Part shown: positions 15,128 through 23,883 of the stretch, in pieces
Position numbering within the stretch: position 1 is the first letter of the stretch
How the letters are laid out: each line of letters begins with the position of its first letter
NCBI RefSeq assembly: GCF_947504225.1
Contig: NZ_CANNGT010000017.1
Span: 1 to 33,006, forward strand
DNA: 33,006 nucleotides
Direction of reading: 5' to 3'
DNA from: Brumimicrobium ulvae
GTDB lineage: Bacteria; Bacteroidota; Bacteroidia; Flavobacteriales_D; Crocinitomicaceae
Position numbers and translations under genes: made by a program
The notes under the pieces: model-generated
What the model saw: the letters and a program-made list of their open reading frames with translations, nothing else
The model's database searches: none
Told to the model about the DNA's origin: nothing

Positions 15128-16540
15128 ATGGAAATAGATAAAAAATCGACTTTAATTGAGAAGCACAAAGAAATGGTGTTCAGTAGCCAACCTGAAATCA
15201 ACCTAGTTAGCCCATGTAGGTTGAACGAAGGAATTATTCGCCATTCTGACTTTGAGAAAAATCGCTTCAAAATTCGTTTTGAGAATGGGCAACAAACCAT
15301 TTACTTTTTCATTCCAGCATCTGGAACTGGATCAAGAATGTTTAAATTTTTATATGAATTCTTGGCGCAGCCAGACGAAGTTTCCCGCAGTTCTACCGAA
15401 CGTTTTTTAAATGCGATTGAATCTTTTGCCTTTTTTGATATTCTGCCTTATGACTTAAAGAAAAAAGTGCGAGAATACGACATAAGTCTTGATGACTTTG
15501 TTTCTTATTTATTAAAACCTGAAGGACTAGGTTTAGGTCTAATTCCAAAAGGATTGGTTCCTTTCCATAAATCAAGGAGCTTTGTATTGAATGCTTTTCA
15601 AGAACAGTTATTGCAAGGACTAAGGTTAAAAGAAGACAAGATCAACTTCCACTTCACTATAAACAAAGCGCATGAATCAGAAATTGCTTCGGCGTTAGAC
15701 TCTATTCGTCAACTTACAGGTAGAGCCTGCAATATCGAATGGTCTGAACAAGATCCGTTAACGAATTCTGTTGCCTTTGACAAAGACAAGAACACCCTCA
15801 CAGATGAAGCAGGAAACTTACTTACACGTCCATCTGGGCATGGTGCTTTACTGGAGAATCTCAACGCTATAGAAAGCGATATTATTTTCATCAAGAACAT
15901 TGATAATATTCAGCACGAAGCGAAATCAGAGCCTTCGATTGAAAACCTAAAGTACTTAGGAGGAATGCTTGACATTCTGAAATCGGAATTAAAAGAGGCG
16001 ATGGAAAGCGAAAATACAAGAGCTCAATTGACGACCTTAAACCTGCAATATCAATTTGTAAATCCAGAAACAAATTTTGCAGAAATGTCGGATGAGGAGA
16101 TCAAATCAATTGTTTATCGCCCAATTCGCATTTGTGGGATGGTCCGAAATGAAGGTCAACCTGGTGGTGGACCATTTTGGGTAAAAGAAAACGGAAAAAT
16201 TTCAAAGCAAATTGTTGAGAAATCTCAAATTGGAAAAGATGGAGATCAATACAGGCTCATGGTTCAAAGTCAGTACTTTAACCCAGTACTCATGGCGGTT
16301 TCCACAAAAGACATCAATGGAAAAAAGCTAGATTTGAAGGACTTTGCAGATCCTGGAAAGTATTTTATTGTAGAGAAATCTTATCAAGACAAAGACATTC
16401 GCTTTATTGAACGACCTGGATTATGGAATGGCAGCATGTCTGATTGGTTAAGTGTTTTTGTGGAGGTTCCTTCGGAAACTTTTACTCCAGTAAAAACAGT
16501 TTTAGATTTACTTAACAAATCTCACCTTGAGCAATCTTAA
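15128..16540 (+). CDS. DUF4301 family protein (nucleotidyltransferase-like)
   Basis: This 470-aa cytoplasmic protein matches the Bacteroidetes family DUF4301 as I recall it. Its features resemble a sugar-nucleotidyltransferase fold: a glycine-rich loop IPASGTGSRMFKFLYEF (~67-83), close to the GxGxRM nucleotide-binding loop of NDP-sugar pyrophosphorylases. Further on are a conserved TRPSGHGALLENLN block (~238) and an IIFIKNIDNI strand. The C-terminal half has RPIRICGMVRNEGQPGGGPFWV and an ERPGLWNGSMSDW motif, also reminiscent of that fold. No enzymatic activity is established to my knowledge. The ATG at 15128 is chosen because the nearby ATG at 15123 runs into a stop after four codons. The next gene starts 47 bases downstream with its own promoter-like element. 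Confidence 0.82.
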   Translation: MEIDKKSTLIEKHKEMVFSSQPEINLVSPCRLNEGIIRHSDFEKNRFKIRFENGQQTIYFFIPASGTGSRMFKFLYEFLAQPDEVSRSSTERFLNAIESFAFFDILPYDLKKKVREYDISLDDFVSYLLKPEGLGLGLIPKGLVPFHKSRSFVLNAFQEQLLQGLRLKEDKINFHFTINKAHESEIASALDSIRQLTGRACNIEWSEQDPLTNSVAFDKDKNTLTDEAGNLLTRPSGHGALLENLNAIESDIIFIKNIDNIQHEAKSEPSIENLKYLGGMLDILKSELKEAMESENTRAQLTTLNLQYQFVNPETNFAEMSDEEIKSIVYRPIRICGMVRNEGQPGGGPFWVKENGKISKQIVEKSQIGKDGDQYRLMVQSQYFNPVLMAVSTKDINGKKLDLKDFADPGKYFIVEKSYQDKDIRFIERPGLWNGSMSDWLSVFVEVPSETFTPVKTVLDLLNKSHLEQS

Positions 16541-16545
16541 TATGT

Positions 16546-16576
16546 TTTGATTTAACGCATCCCTTTTGTAATTTAG
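16546..16576 (+). promoter_or_regulatory. Candidate promoter of 16588 gene
   Basis: TTTG (16546-16549), then exactly 19 bases, then TAATTTAG (16569-16576), one mismatch from TAnnTTTG. The ATG follows 11 bases later, which would give a very short or leaderless transcript; alternatively the gene is read with the DUF4301 gene. Confidence 0.35.
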
Positions 16577-16587
16577 ACTTATAAATT

Positions 16588-17160
16588 ATGAAAAGAGGTC
16601 TATTATATAGCGTTGTTATTCTGCTGTTGGTTGTTGGGTTAAGTTTGACTCAAAAAAACAATTCAGCGAAAGGGAGCGCACCAGACAAAGTTTCTTTTGG
16701 TGTCAAGATTGGTATTATTCCAACAGGGGGACTTACGCAATACGCTTTGGTTTTTTATAAAGGAGAACGTCTTCAATCCATTCAAGAAGTGAGCTTAGAT
16801 CGCTTAATTAAAATCGGCACTGGTCAATGGCCTATTCCCAGAACCACTACATTTCACGATTTCTTTGAAGAGCACGGCATGTACAATGACACTTTAGATG
16901 ACGGAGCTGTAATCGACTATGGTGCCGCTTTTGATTCATTGTGGAAAGTCCGGTTCAAATCTCATCCCTTTGATCATCGCCTAGGAGATGGATGGAGCAT
17001 GGGCGAAATCAGGCCTTCACTTAAGCAACAAGCCTATATTTATGATCGGTATGGCGTTCGCGGATATGACCAAGATTTTTTTGCCGACACAAGCTTTTTT
17101 AAATTATTGAAAGACGTCATGGATCCACAATGGATCGCTGAATATAAGTCACTGAATTAA
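16588..17160 (+). CDS. Hypothetical membrane-anchored or secreted protein
   Basis: I do not recognise this 190-aa protein. It has one N-terminal hydrophobic helix (LLYSVVILLLVVGLSLT, residues 5-21) with no lipobox or clear cleavage site. A globular domain rich in aromatic and acidic residues follows, with striking segments VKIGIIPTGGLTQYALVFYKGE, IGTGQWPIPRTTTFHDFFEEHG and DSLWKVRFKSHPFDHRLGDGWS. The C-terminus (YDRYGVRGYDQDFFADTSFFKLLKDVMDP) is also well ordered. The domain should face the periplasm. It follows the DUF4301 gene by 47 bases and ends tail-to-tail with the NarL-type regulator, the two stop codons overlapping by 4 bases. Confidence 0.78.
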   Translation: MKRGLLYSVVILLLVVGLSLTQKNNSAKGSAPDKVSFGVKIGIIPTGGLTQYALVFYKGERLQSIQEVSLDRLIKIGTGQWPIPRTTTFHDFFEEHGMYNDTLDDGAVIDYGAAFDSLWKVRFKSHPFDHRLGDGWSMGEIRPSLKQQAYIYDRYGVRGYDQDFFADTSFFKLLKDVMDPQWIAEYKSLN

Positions 17161-17807
17161 TCAATTTTTCCGGGGATATACCCTAGTAAAAGAGCCTTTT
17201 TCACCAAACCTGACACATTTGAAACTTCAAACTTTGTAAACAAGTTCGAGCGGTGATTTTCTACTGTTTTTTCAGAAATAAATAGTGCTTCTGCAATTTC
17301 TTTTATCCTTTTTTCCTTCAAGGTTTCACTCAACACTTCTTTCTCTCTAAGTGTCAAAACAATTGCAGTCGTATTTAAGTGTTCATTCTTTTTTTGAATA
17401 TGACTTTTTAGCAAAGGATCAATATACACTTCTCCAGCAGCTACGGCATTAATAGCTTCGGCAATATACATTGTAGAGCTTGATTTACCCACAAAACCTT
17501 TAGCACCATTTTGAAGTAAGGCATTTACAATTGATTCTTCTTCCATTGAACTAACAACGATGATTTTCATTTCGGGTTGAACTTGCAAAAGTTGAGACAA
17601 GAAGGTTCTTGAGTCTTCATTCCCCAAAATAAGGTCCAGCAGTAATATATCAATGTTCCTTTTATTCAAGACACTTAATATTTCTTTATGAGTAGAAGCC
17701 AGCAGAATGGATGCGTTTGGAAATTGACCCGCAACAAAACTCCGCACTCCTTCAAGTAGCATTTGATGATCATCTACGATTAATATATTAAAGGCTTGGT
17801 CTTTCAT
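17157..17807 (-). CDS. NarL/LuxR-family response regulator
   Basis: This 216-aa transcription factor has a receiver domain (ILIVDDHQMLLEGVRSF; phospho-acceptor Asp58 in DILLLDLILG; conserved Lys in GFVGKSS) and a C-terminal LuxR-type helix-turn-helix (LTLREKEVLSETLKEKRIKEIAEALFISEKTVENHRSNL). Both domains look complete. It follows its partner kinase gene with a 4-base start/stop overlap, so the two form a translationally coupled pair. The stimulus and targets are unknown. Its 3' end overlaps the convergent 16588 gene by 4 bases, so there is no room for an independent terminator between them. Confidence 0.92.
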   Translation of the reverse strand: MKDQAFNILIVDDHQMLLEGVRSFVAGQFPNASILLASTHKEILSVLNKRNIDILLLDLILGNEDSRTFLSQLLQVQPEMKIIVVSSMEEESIVNALLQNGAKGFVGKSSSTMYIAEAINAVAAGEVYIDPLLKSHIQKKNEHLNTTAIVLTLREKEVLSETLKEKRIKEIAEALFISEKTVENHRSNLFTKFEVSNVSGLVKKALLLGYIPGKID

Positions 17808-19672
17808 TTTTCAATTTTATAATTAATAAATATTGTTGTTCCTCGATTTGGCGATGAATCAATGTCTAAACTACCATTGATTAATTGAATTCTGTTCATC
17901 AAAGAACCTAAACCTACAGAGTTATGAATAAGTTCTTTCTCCATTCCAACTCCATTGTCCTCAACACTTATGGTCAACATGTCTTTATTTAAAATTACTT
18001 GTACAACAATCTCTGTTGCATTTGAATGTTTAAGTGCATTTTGAAGCAATTCTTGAGTTGATCGATACAATAAGGTTTTTACTTTAGGCTTCAGGTTGAG
18101 ATCATTAGAAACATTAGAATAAAAGGTCAGGTTTCCATTGACATTATTATTGCTCACTAGATATGCTAGTGCATCTACAAGACTTTTTTTATTGATCACG
18201 AATGGCGAAAGATTATGTGATATTCTTCTGGTGATTTGATGGGCTTTATTCAGCATAATAAAAACACGATCTGAAATAGAATTATGTTGTTCTAATTCTA
18301 ATTTTAAAGCGGTTAACTCAGCCGCAAGTCCATCATGTAACTCACTTGACAATCGATTTCTTTCTGCTTCTTCGGAGACTGTGATCGCATTTGCAATTTC
18401 TACTTCCTGCTGGTTTTTTATCAGTTTTAACCTTTGACGATTATAAATAAAGAAAGAGATAATAAAAAGGAGTAGAAGCAACAAAGTGAATCCAATAATA
18501 ATCAACACGTTATTACGACGCTCTATCGTATGGTTTTGAATGGCGATAACAGCTTCTTGACCTAGGATTTTATTTTTATGGGTCAAAGATTCAAACTGCA
18601 CCAACAAGCTATCCATACTTCTCTTGTTTTTTTCAGATCGATCAATGCTTTTTAAAGAATCTGTTTCTTTAATAAAAAGATACGCTTCTTCATATTCTCC
18701 GATTCCTGCATACGCCACCGACAAACCATTGGTGATAGAATGTTGCATCGAAATATTGCTGTAATACTTTTGATTGTTTTTTGCTGAAAGTCCATAATCG
18801 AGTGCCAATCGATATTCTTTTAATTCATTGTGAATATTCATCAATAGAATTTCACTCATAATTACAAATTGTTTCAGTTGATATTGCTCGCTCAGTCTTA
18901 AACTTTTGATTGCAAAAGGTATCGCTTTGTGAAACTCTTTATTTTTATACTCCCATTCTGATTTAACAAAGTTCATTAATATTTTCCCTTGAATATCTTT
19001 AGTGGTATCGACATATTTCATGCCTAAATCAATGTGAGCTTTTGCACTGTCCAGCATGTCCAAGTTGTTTTCACAAACGATTAAAATTCCTAAAAAACTC
19101 AAAAAATTGGGCTTCATAGGATATTGGCCATACACAGAAAAACACAATTTACTGTAATGATAGGCTTGTTTATGATCGCCTAATGCTAGGTAGATATTAG
19201 CGATATTGTTGTAAATCACATGTTCACGCAATTCGTTGCCTTGATTCTGATATCCTTTAGCCGCCTTTAAAAATGATTGAATAGCAAGGTTGTACTCTCG
19301 CTTTAGACTGTGAATAGCCCCTTTAATATTAAAAAACTTCGCATCACTATCGTTAGGGTTGTAGTTGTCTTCAATGTTTCTATTGGCTACAATAATGGCT
19401 TTAGGCAATTGCTGTTTTAGGTAATAAAAACGAGCCAGGTAGAACTGAATTAAATCTTTTGCAAGGTCGTTTTGACGCACTACTCCTTGTCCCAAGAAAT
19501 CAATAATCTCTTCTTGATTTTCAATATCAATTTCAACAGCAAGTATTTTATTGGCGTTTTCGACAATTTTCAATGAATCATCATGGAATTCTGTTTGCGC
19601 TATTACTGAAGAAAAAGTAAATAGCTTAAACACAAGTAATGTCAGTATTTTGTAGAGTAATCTAGGTAGCAT
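17804..19672 (-). CDS. TPR-containing sensor histidine kinase (HisKA_3)
   Basis: This 622-aa kinase starts with a signal-anchor or signal peptide (residues ~1-25, ending SVIAQ). A periplasmic region of tetratricopeptide-type helical repeats runs from ~30 to ~360. A coiled segment and one strong transmembrane helix follow (VLIIIGFTLLLLLLFIISFF, ~385-405). The dimerisation and phospho-acceptor box is RLSSELHDGLAAELTALKLEL, with His446, of the NarX/DesK-type HisKA_3 class. The HATPase domain closes it (QELLQNALKHSNA, VEDNGVGM, GLGSLMNRI). This architecture is frequent in Bacteroidetes and pairs with LuxR-type regulators, as here. A TATATTTG element lies 25 bases upstream of the ATG. The ligand is unknown; TPRs suggest a protein partner. 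Confidence 0.9.
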   Translation of the reverse strand: MLPRLLYKILTLLVFKLFTFSSVIAQTEFHDDSLKIVENANKILAVEIDIENQEEIIDFLGQGVVRQNDLAKDLIQFYLARFYYLKQQLPKAIIVANRNIEDNYNPNDSDAKFFNIKGAIHSLKREYNLAIQSFLKAAKGYQNQGNELREHVIYNNIANIYLALGDHKQAYHYSKLCFSVYGQYPMKPNFLSFLGILIVCENNLDMLDSAKAHIDLGMKYVDTTKDIQGKILMNFVKSEWEYKNKEFHKAIPFAIKSLRLSEQYQLKQFVIMSEILLMNIHNELKEYRLALDYGLSAKNNQKYYSNISMQHSITNGLSVAYAGIGEYEEAYLFIKETDSLKSIDRSEKNKRSMDSLLVQFESLTHKNKILGQEAVIAIQNHTIERRNNVLIIIGFTLLLLLLFIISFFIYNRQRLKLIKNQQEVEIANAITVSEEAERNRLSSELHDGLAAELTALKLELEQHNSISDRVFIMLNKAHQITRRISHNLSPFVINKKSLVDALAYLVSNNNVNGNLTFYSNVSNDLNLKPKVKTLLYRSTQELLQNALKHSNATEIVVQVILNKDMLTISVEDNGVGMEKELIHNSVGLGSLMNRIQLINGSLDIDSSPNRGTTIFINYKIEK

Positions 19673-19697
19673 AAATCTGCTTTTATAATAATAAAAA

Positions 19698-19705
19698 CAA
19701 ATATA
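19698..19705 (-). promoter_or_regulatory. -7 element of TPR kinase-regulator unit
   Basis: The minus strand reads TATATTTG, 25 bases upstream of the kinase ATG. I see no clear TTG at -33. Confidence 0.5.
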
Positions 19706-19788
19706 CGGATTCCTGATTGATAAACTAGTTCTCTAATTAAAAGCATTTTAACTAATTCCCGTCAGGAATAACAGACGGTATTTCAAGG

Positions 19789-19850
19789 AAAAAGAAAGCG
19801 GAGCCTAAAAAAGAGCTCCGCTTCCTGAAGTTAATCAGCTACTGCTGATT
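19789..19850 (-). terminator. Terminator of beta-barrel gene, with extra hairpin
   Basis: Read on the minus strand, a first hairpin (AATCAGC with GCTGATT, 19833-19850, 4-base loop) is followed by a stronger one, AAGCGGAGC with GCTCCGCTT (19796-19823), and then a T-rich tail TTCTTTTTCC. It starts 11 bases after the stop of the 19861 gene. Confidence 0.85.
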
Positions 19851-19860
19851 GTTTAGGCTG

Positions 19861-20478
19861 TTAAAACTTGAATGTAATTCCAAATACTCCAAAGCTTGAA
19901 GAACCATATCCTCCTTCTGCAAATACAGCCATATTGTTTACAAAGTAATATTTTGCACCTACTGTTGGGCCAAAGTGACCACCAAAAGTACGTTTAGTAC
20001 TTGTTTTCGAAAGGTCTTTAGTTGTATGTGTCTTAACTCGAATACCTGTCATTACGGATGCATATAGATCCAATTGATTTACACCAAGACCTAAATCTAG
20101 ATGGTTGTTCAAGAAAGCCCAAATATGAAAAGTAGCTCTTGCCCCAACAGAAAAATAGCTGGTATGGTTTCTATATTCATATTCGAGTGAATTATAAATA
20201 TCAGTTCCTTTATAACCATAGTGGTTATACCCAGCGTATAGCCCCCCACTAATAAAATGGTTAAATCCATACTCCAAGTTCGCTCTTAGTGTTGGCAATG
20301 AGTATCTATCATACCCGTAGTAATTATATAAATAATTATCTACAAATCCATATCTCGATAACCCTACACCTAAATCAAGGTAAAGCTTTTTCCCTTCGTA
20401 CCCTTCTTGCGCCTGTGTATTTGGAGTGTATCCGATACACAACACTGATAAGAATACTGCTGCTAATATATTTTTCAT
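19861..20478 (-). CDS. Outer-membrane beta-barrel protein
   Basis: This 205-aa protein has a signal peptide (1-23, ending NTQAQ). It is followed by alternating aromatic/hydrophobic strands typical of small 8-stranded OmpA/OmpW-like barrels: LYLDLGVGLSRYGFVDNYLY, ANLEYGFNHFISGGLYAGYNHYGY, SYFSVGARATFHIW, LDLGLGVNQLDLYASVMTGIRV and a final aromatic strand SSFGVFGITFKF. The loops are tyrosine-rich. The specific role is unknown; porin, adhesion or structural functions are all possible. It has its own TACCTTTG element just upstream, overlapping the end of the lipoprotein gene before it, and a strong terminator, so it is probably monocistronic. Confidence 0.85.
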   Translation of the reverse strand: MKNILAAVFLSVLCIGYTPNTQAQEGYEGKKLYLDLGVGLSRYGFVDNYLYNYYGYDRYSLPTLRANLEYGFNHFISGGLYAGYNHYGYKGTDIYNSLEYEYRNHTSYFSVGARATFHIWAFLNNHLDLGLGVNQLDLYASVMTGIRVKTHTTKDLSKTSTKRTFGGHFGPTVGAKYYFVNNMAVFAEGGYGSSSFGVFGITFKF

Positions 20479-20502
20479 TTTTTTGAGTATTAAATGTTAT
20501 AA

Positions 20503-20510
20503 CAAAGGTA
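20503..20510 (-). promoter_or_regulatory. -7 element of beta-barrel gene
   Basis: The minus strand reads TACCTTTG (TAnnTTTG) in the 37-base gap between the lipoprotein stop and the beta-barrel ATG. The upstream promoter part would lie inside the lipoprotein gene; I see no clear TTG there. Confidence 0.5.
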
Positions 20511-20515
20511 TAAAA

Positions 20516-21784
20516 TTATGGATAAACGTTATCTGTTCCTACGTTGTTACTATAAGAATTCCCGCCATTATCAATATAAGTTGCTGAGGCACTGCCACCT
20601 AACCCATCTCTAGCACTATAGTTTATTGAGCTTCCGCCCATTCTCAATTGTGAATTTCCTTTAAGATAAACTGTTGCATCTCTATAAGAGCTTCCTCCAC
20701 CATCATAAATATCTACATTACTAAATACATTGTTTGGGTTATTACTATCTTCAAAAGTGATGTATTTCCAATATCCTTGAGTATTTGGATTAACATCTCC
20801 TCTGATATCGATCGGATTTGATCCTGTACCTTGCATATTTAAATAAGCAGAGCTATTTACCTCTATATAAGTACCTGCCCCCATCAAGAACTTAACCCCT
20901 TCATAAACTTCAACCTGACTATATAGCCTAGATGAACCTGAACAAAAGTAGGGCACTCCTAAGTTACTTATTTGTGTTGGTACGTCAACGTTCCCTCCAC
21001 CAACTTCAACTCTATTTTTAGCATTTCCAAGCCCAAAAGAGTTTGAATTGTCCATTATGGAAACTTGAGAAAAATTATGTACGTATATAGGTTCCTTGTC
21101 ACAGTTGTTAAAGCTGTTGTTTGAGAAGCTTGCGAGTTTTGAATCACTAGATGCAACAGCTAAGCCGTATAAGGCACTCTTATCAATTGAACTGTTTTCC
21201 ATAGCTAACATGGAGTTTCCTTTAAGATATACAGTAGCATCTCTATACGAACTTTTTCCTCCTCCACTAATATTACAGTGAATTAGCTTATTATTAGGAT
21301 TGTTGCTGCTCTCAAAAGTTATATAATTCCAAAACCCCTTATTACTATTAGCTCCAAAAATATTAATTTTATTCGATGGCGTTCCAACCGCAGATAAAGA
21401 CCCGTTTGCTTTCACTTCAATATAAGAACTGGCTCTCATTTCAATGTTAACTCCTGGTTCAATAACAATATCAGCATCGATTCTCCATGCTCCATCAATA
21501 TAATAATCAGCAACATTTGGATTCGTAGATTGATCTTGAATGGTAATATTGCTTGTCTCAGTCCCGGTCAACCTAATCGGCAATGTTTCACCTCCAGGTC
21601 CTGTTCCTCCTGAACCTCCAGAACCACCACCTCCAGGTGTTGCTTCACCATACTGACAACTTCCATCGTCGTTTTTTGCTTTATCGTCATAATTGATTGC
21701 GGTTTGGTCTGTACAACCTTCTCGTCTACATGCCATCAACAAGACAACTCCTAAACTCAATAATAATAGTCTGTTTAACTTCAT
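20516..21784 (-). CDS. Beta-helix lipoprotein with NDDGSC motif
   Basis: This 422-aa protein is probably surface-exposed. It has a lipoprotein signal (lipobox LMAC, Cys19), then the Bacteroidetes motif GCTDQTAINYDDKAKNDDGSC (~23-43), which resembles a calcium-binding or disulphide-stabilised thrombospondin-3-like unit. A flexible Gly/Ser linker (~50-66) leads to a right-handed beta-helix. The helix consists of two homologous halves (~68-235 and ~265-422). Both carry the sequence YITFE.SNNPNN, then a GGG.SSYRDATVYLKGNS block, visible also as DNA repeats near 20640-20760 and 21195-21320. It resembles parallel beta-helix proteins that bind or cut polysaccharide, but I see no catalytic motif. It is transcribed from its own TATTTTTG element. 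Confidence 0.85.
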   Translation of the reverse strand: MKLNRLLLLSLGVVLLMACRREGCTDQTAINYDDKAKNDDGSCQYGEATPGGGGSGGSGGTGPGGETLPIRLTGTETSNITIQDQSTNPNVADYYIDGAWRIDADIVIEPGVNIEMRASSYIEVKANGSLSAVGTPSNKINIFGANSNKGFWNYITFESSNNPNNKLIHCNISGGGKSSYRDATVYLKGNSMLAMENSSIDKSALYGLAVASSDSKLASFSNNSFNNCDKEPIYVHNFSQVSIMDNSNSFGLGNAKNRVEVGGGNVDVPTQISNLGVPYFCSGSSRLYSQVEVYEGVKFLMGAGTYIEVNSSAYLNMQGTGSNPIDIRGDVNPNTQGYWKYITFEDSNNPNNVFSNVDIYDGGGSSYRDATVYLKGNSQLRMGGSSINYSARDGLGGSASATYIDNGGNSYSNNVGTDNVYP

Positions 21785-21810
21785 AACGTTTGTTTTTAAA
21801 ATTTATAGAA

Positions 21811-21818
21811 CAAAAATA
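21811..21818 (-). promoter_or_regulatory. Promoter of beta-helix lipoprotein gene
   Basis: The minus strand reads TATTTTTG, 26 bases upstream of the ATG. TTG occurs 22 bases further upstream (within CCTTGGTC), within the accepted -33 spacing. Confidence 0.55.
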
Positions 21819-22073
21819 TGGTGTTTGCTCAACTCTTGACCAAGGGTTTTCCCTAATTCTAAAATATAGCTGTGTGAATAGTATTAAATTAAATATAGTA
21901 TGATAAAAAACAGGCGGAAATAAAATCAAGACTAATTGATCAATATCTGTCTATCTGAATTAGGATTAATCAACGTTCTGACCATAAAATTGGTTTAAAC
22001 CACTAATCAATCACTTGCTTGCTCAATAAGTGAAGGATGAATCCCTCACCAAATTTTGAGACTGATCCCAAAA

Positions 22074-22712
22074 CTATACTGAAGCAATTATCGACAGCAC
22101 AACATTGACCACAGCAGTGCTGATGTATTCTATTCCTATAGCAATAACAATAAATCCAATGATGCGTGAAACAGCATTGATTCCAGATGCTCCAAGGTAT
22201 TTAACAATTACTGAAGATGCACTTAGCATTCCCCAGATCACCAGACAGACCAATATTATAGCTATAATAATTAGGTAATGCGTATTCCATAAAGTGTATT
22301 CCTGGTGCAGACCGATCAACAAAGAAATTGAGCCAGGCCCTGCCAGCATGGGTATAGCGAGTGGGGTCAAAGAAATACTTTCTCTTGAAGCAATATCGGA
22401 CTTAACACGTTCTTTGTCCATTCCTTTGTGCTTATTGAATCTTCCAGTCAACAAAGCAAACCCAGAGGAAACAATTATTAATCCTCCTCCAATACGCAGT
22501 GAATTCAAACTAATTCCGAAAAAGTCAAGCAAATATGACCCCAAATAAAAGGACATTAGAAATATCACCAGTACGTTAAAACTTGTGAGCAAGGCCGTTT
22601 TTCGGCGTTCTTTTTTCGAGTAATCGGAAGTCAACCCTACAAATATCGGTAAGGTTCCTAAAGGGTTAGCAATTGAAATAATTGCTGCGAATGCATAAAA
22701 AAATAGTTCCAT
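22074..22712 (-). CDS. MarC/UPF0056 family membrane protein
   Basis: This 212-aa inner-membrane protein has six hydrophobic helices. Family signatures are present: FAAIISIANPLGTLPIFVGLT near the N-terminus, LRIGGGLIIVSSGFALLTG, and SLTPLAIPMLAGPGSIS in the middle, with VSRIIGFIVIAIGIEYI near the C-terminus. Helices run at ~1-25, 42-63, 70-88, 114-135, 140-165 and 180-208. The length matches the family. Despite the name (multiple antibiotic resistance C), no drug resistance role is established for the family, and its substrate is unknown. It stands alone, with 289 bases (21785-22073) on one side that hold only the lipoprotein promoter and AT-rich sequence. No exact TAnnTTTG element is seen upstream. 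Confidence 0.9.
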   Translation of the reverse strand: MELFFYAFAAIISIANPLGTLPIFVGLTSDYSKKERRKTALLTSFNVLVIFLMSFYLGSYLLDFFGISLNSLRIGGGLIIVSSGFALLTGRFNKHKGMDKERVKSDIASRESISLTPLAIPMLAGPGSISLLIGLHQEYTLWNTHYLIIIAIILVCLVIWGMLSASSVIVKYLGASGINAVSRIIGFIVIAIGIEYISTAVVNVVLSIIASV

Positions 22713-22786
22713 TTTTTTTATGCAAAACTCAAAATATCTTAAGAAGTGCAGATTAGCTCAAGATTAAGAAAGTATTATCGTATGAT

Positions 22787-23869
22787 TTAGTGCTGATAGG
22801 AATATCCATTCTTAAAGAAAATATAATTTCCCCTATGCACGGTTACTTTTACTGTATTCCCATTGACTTCAAAAGGAGCACCAGTTAAGTTGCTGACAAT
22901 TTCTACTTCATTATTATGGAAAACTGAAACTCCTCCATTCAAATTTCTAAAAGCTACAATACCTTCACGAATTTTATATTCTTCAGGAACATAGTTGGCA
23001 ATTTCATACCTTCTGCCCTTGTTAAAAGTATAGAGCACACCATTCTCAATCCAAACAACCATATCTCTAAACACTTCATAACTGGAAGCATAAGAGCTTA
23101 AAGTGACCAATTCGCCATCAATATATCCTTTTAAGTTATTGTTTCGGTCTAAATAAACAATCATATCATAGCCAGTTTTGTAACTCTGAACCATTGTCGG
23201 TTCAACATCGACCACCTCATCTTTAAAGACGACAGCAAAAGATTGATTAAAAGGATCGTTAAAAGCGATTAGATTTCCTCCTGGTGCATAGTGGATATAT
23301 TCGTTGAACACACCTATTTCAACGATTTCACCTGAAATAAAGGCATAGTTAACATTTCCGTTTCCTTGGAAAGCGACCGTGTTTGAACCAATGTGTTGAG
23401 GTAAATAAATATCTGAAACACTATAATACAGATCATGAATTTGACCATTGTAATAAACCCTTACGGCATTGTCTCTAATGTCTTCGAAAACAACTAAGCT
23501 ATCCGAAACAGCATATCCTCTACCAAAGTGAGTTAAAATTTGTTTGAAACCATCATCCCACACGTATACCACTGGTCCAGTATTCCAGGCTACCAGATTA
23601 AGTCCAATTTTGTAATCATTTGCAAGTCCAGAAAGTTTTTCTGTCTTTACTCCATCAAAAATGATAAGGTCACTTTTATTGTCAATAAACGCAATGATGT
23701 GTTCAGAAAACTTAACATCGATAGGTTTTAAATGGTCCAATTGTGTAGATCGTCCTTCGTGAAAGCTTTTAAAATAATCCCTATTGTCTAGATAAGGAAA
23801 AACCTCTTGGGCCATTGAACCATAAGTAACAATCAATAGTAAGGATAAAAGAATGAAATTTTTAATCAT
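22787..23869 (-). CDS. Secreted probable beta-propeller protein
   Basis: The ATG at 23869 gives a 360-aa protein starting MIKNFILLSLLLIVTYGSMAQ, a clean signal peptide. An upstream in-frame ATG at 23908 would add 13 residues, but it lies inside a terminator hairpin and spoils the signal, so I prefer 23869. The mature protein has about seven units of ~45 residues that each contain a '..IAF.....VVVY.DG....L' type strand pattern: HIIAFIDNKSDLIIFDG, LVAWNTGPVVYVWDDG, LVVFEDIRDNAVRVYYNG, TVAFQGNGNVNYAFISG, LIAFNDPFNQSFAVVFKD, MIVYLDRNNNLKGYIDG, MVVWIENGVLYTFNKG and IVAFRNLNGGVSVFHNN. This suggests a TolB/WD40-like propeller. No catalytic motif and no T9SS tail are seen. Function unknown. Confidence 0.8.
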   Translation of the reverse strand: MIKNFILLSLLLIVTYGSMAQEVFPYLDNRDYFKSFHEGRSTQLDHLKPIDVKFSEHIIAFIDNKSDLIIFDGVKTEKLSGLANDYKIGLNLVAWNTGPVVYVWDDGFKQILTHFGRGYAVSDSLVVFEDIRDNAVRVYYNGQIHDLYYSVSDIYLPQHIGSNTVAFQGNGNVNYAFISGEIVEIGVFNEYIHYAPGGNLIAFNDPFNQSFAVVFKDEVVDVEPTMVQSYKTGYDMIVYLDRNNNLKGYIDGELVTLSSYASSYEVFRDMVVWIENGVLYTFNKGRRYEIANYVPEEYKIREGIVAFRNLNGGVSVFHNNEVEIVSNLTGAPFEVNGNTVKVTVHRGNYIFFKNGYSYQH

Positions 23870-23883
23870 AATACTTTGGTATG

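Noticed and set aside
15091..15300. 69-codon minus-strand frame over the start of the DUF4301 gene
   Set aside because: It lies opposite a conserved family N-terminus and across the divergent promoter; composition is that of a shadow frame.
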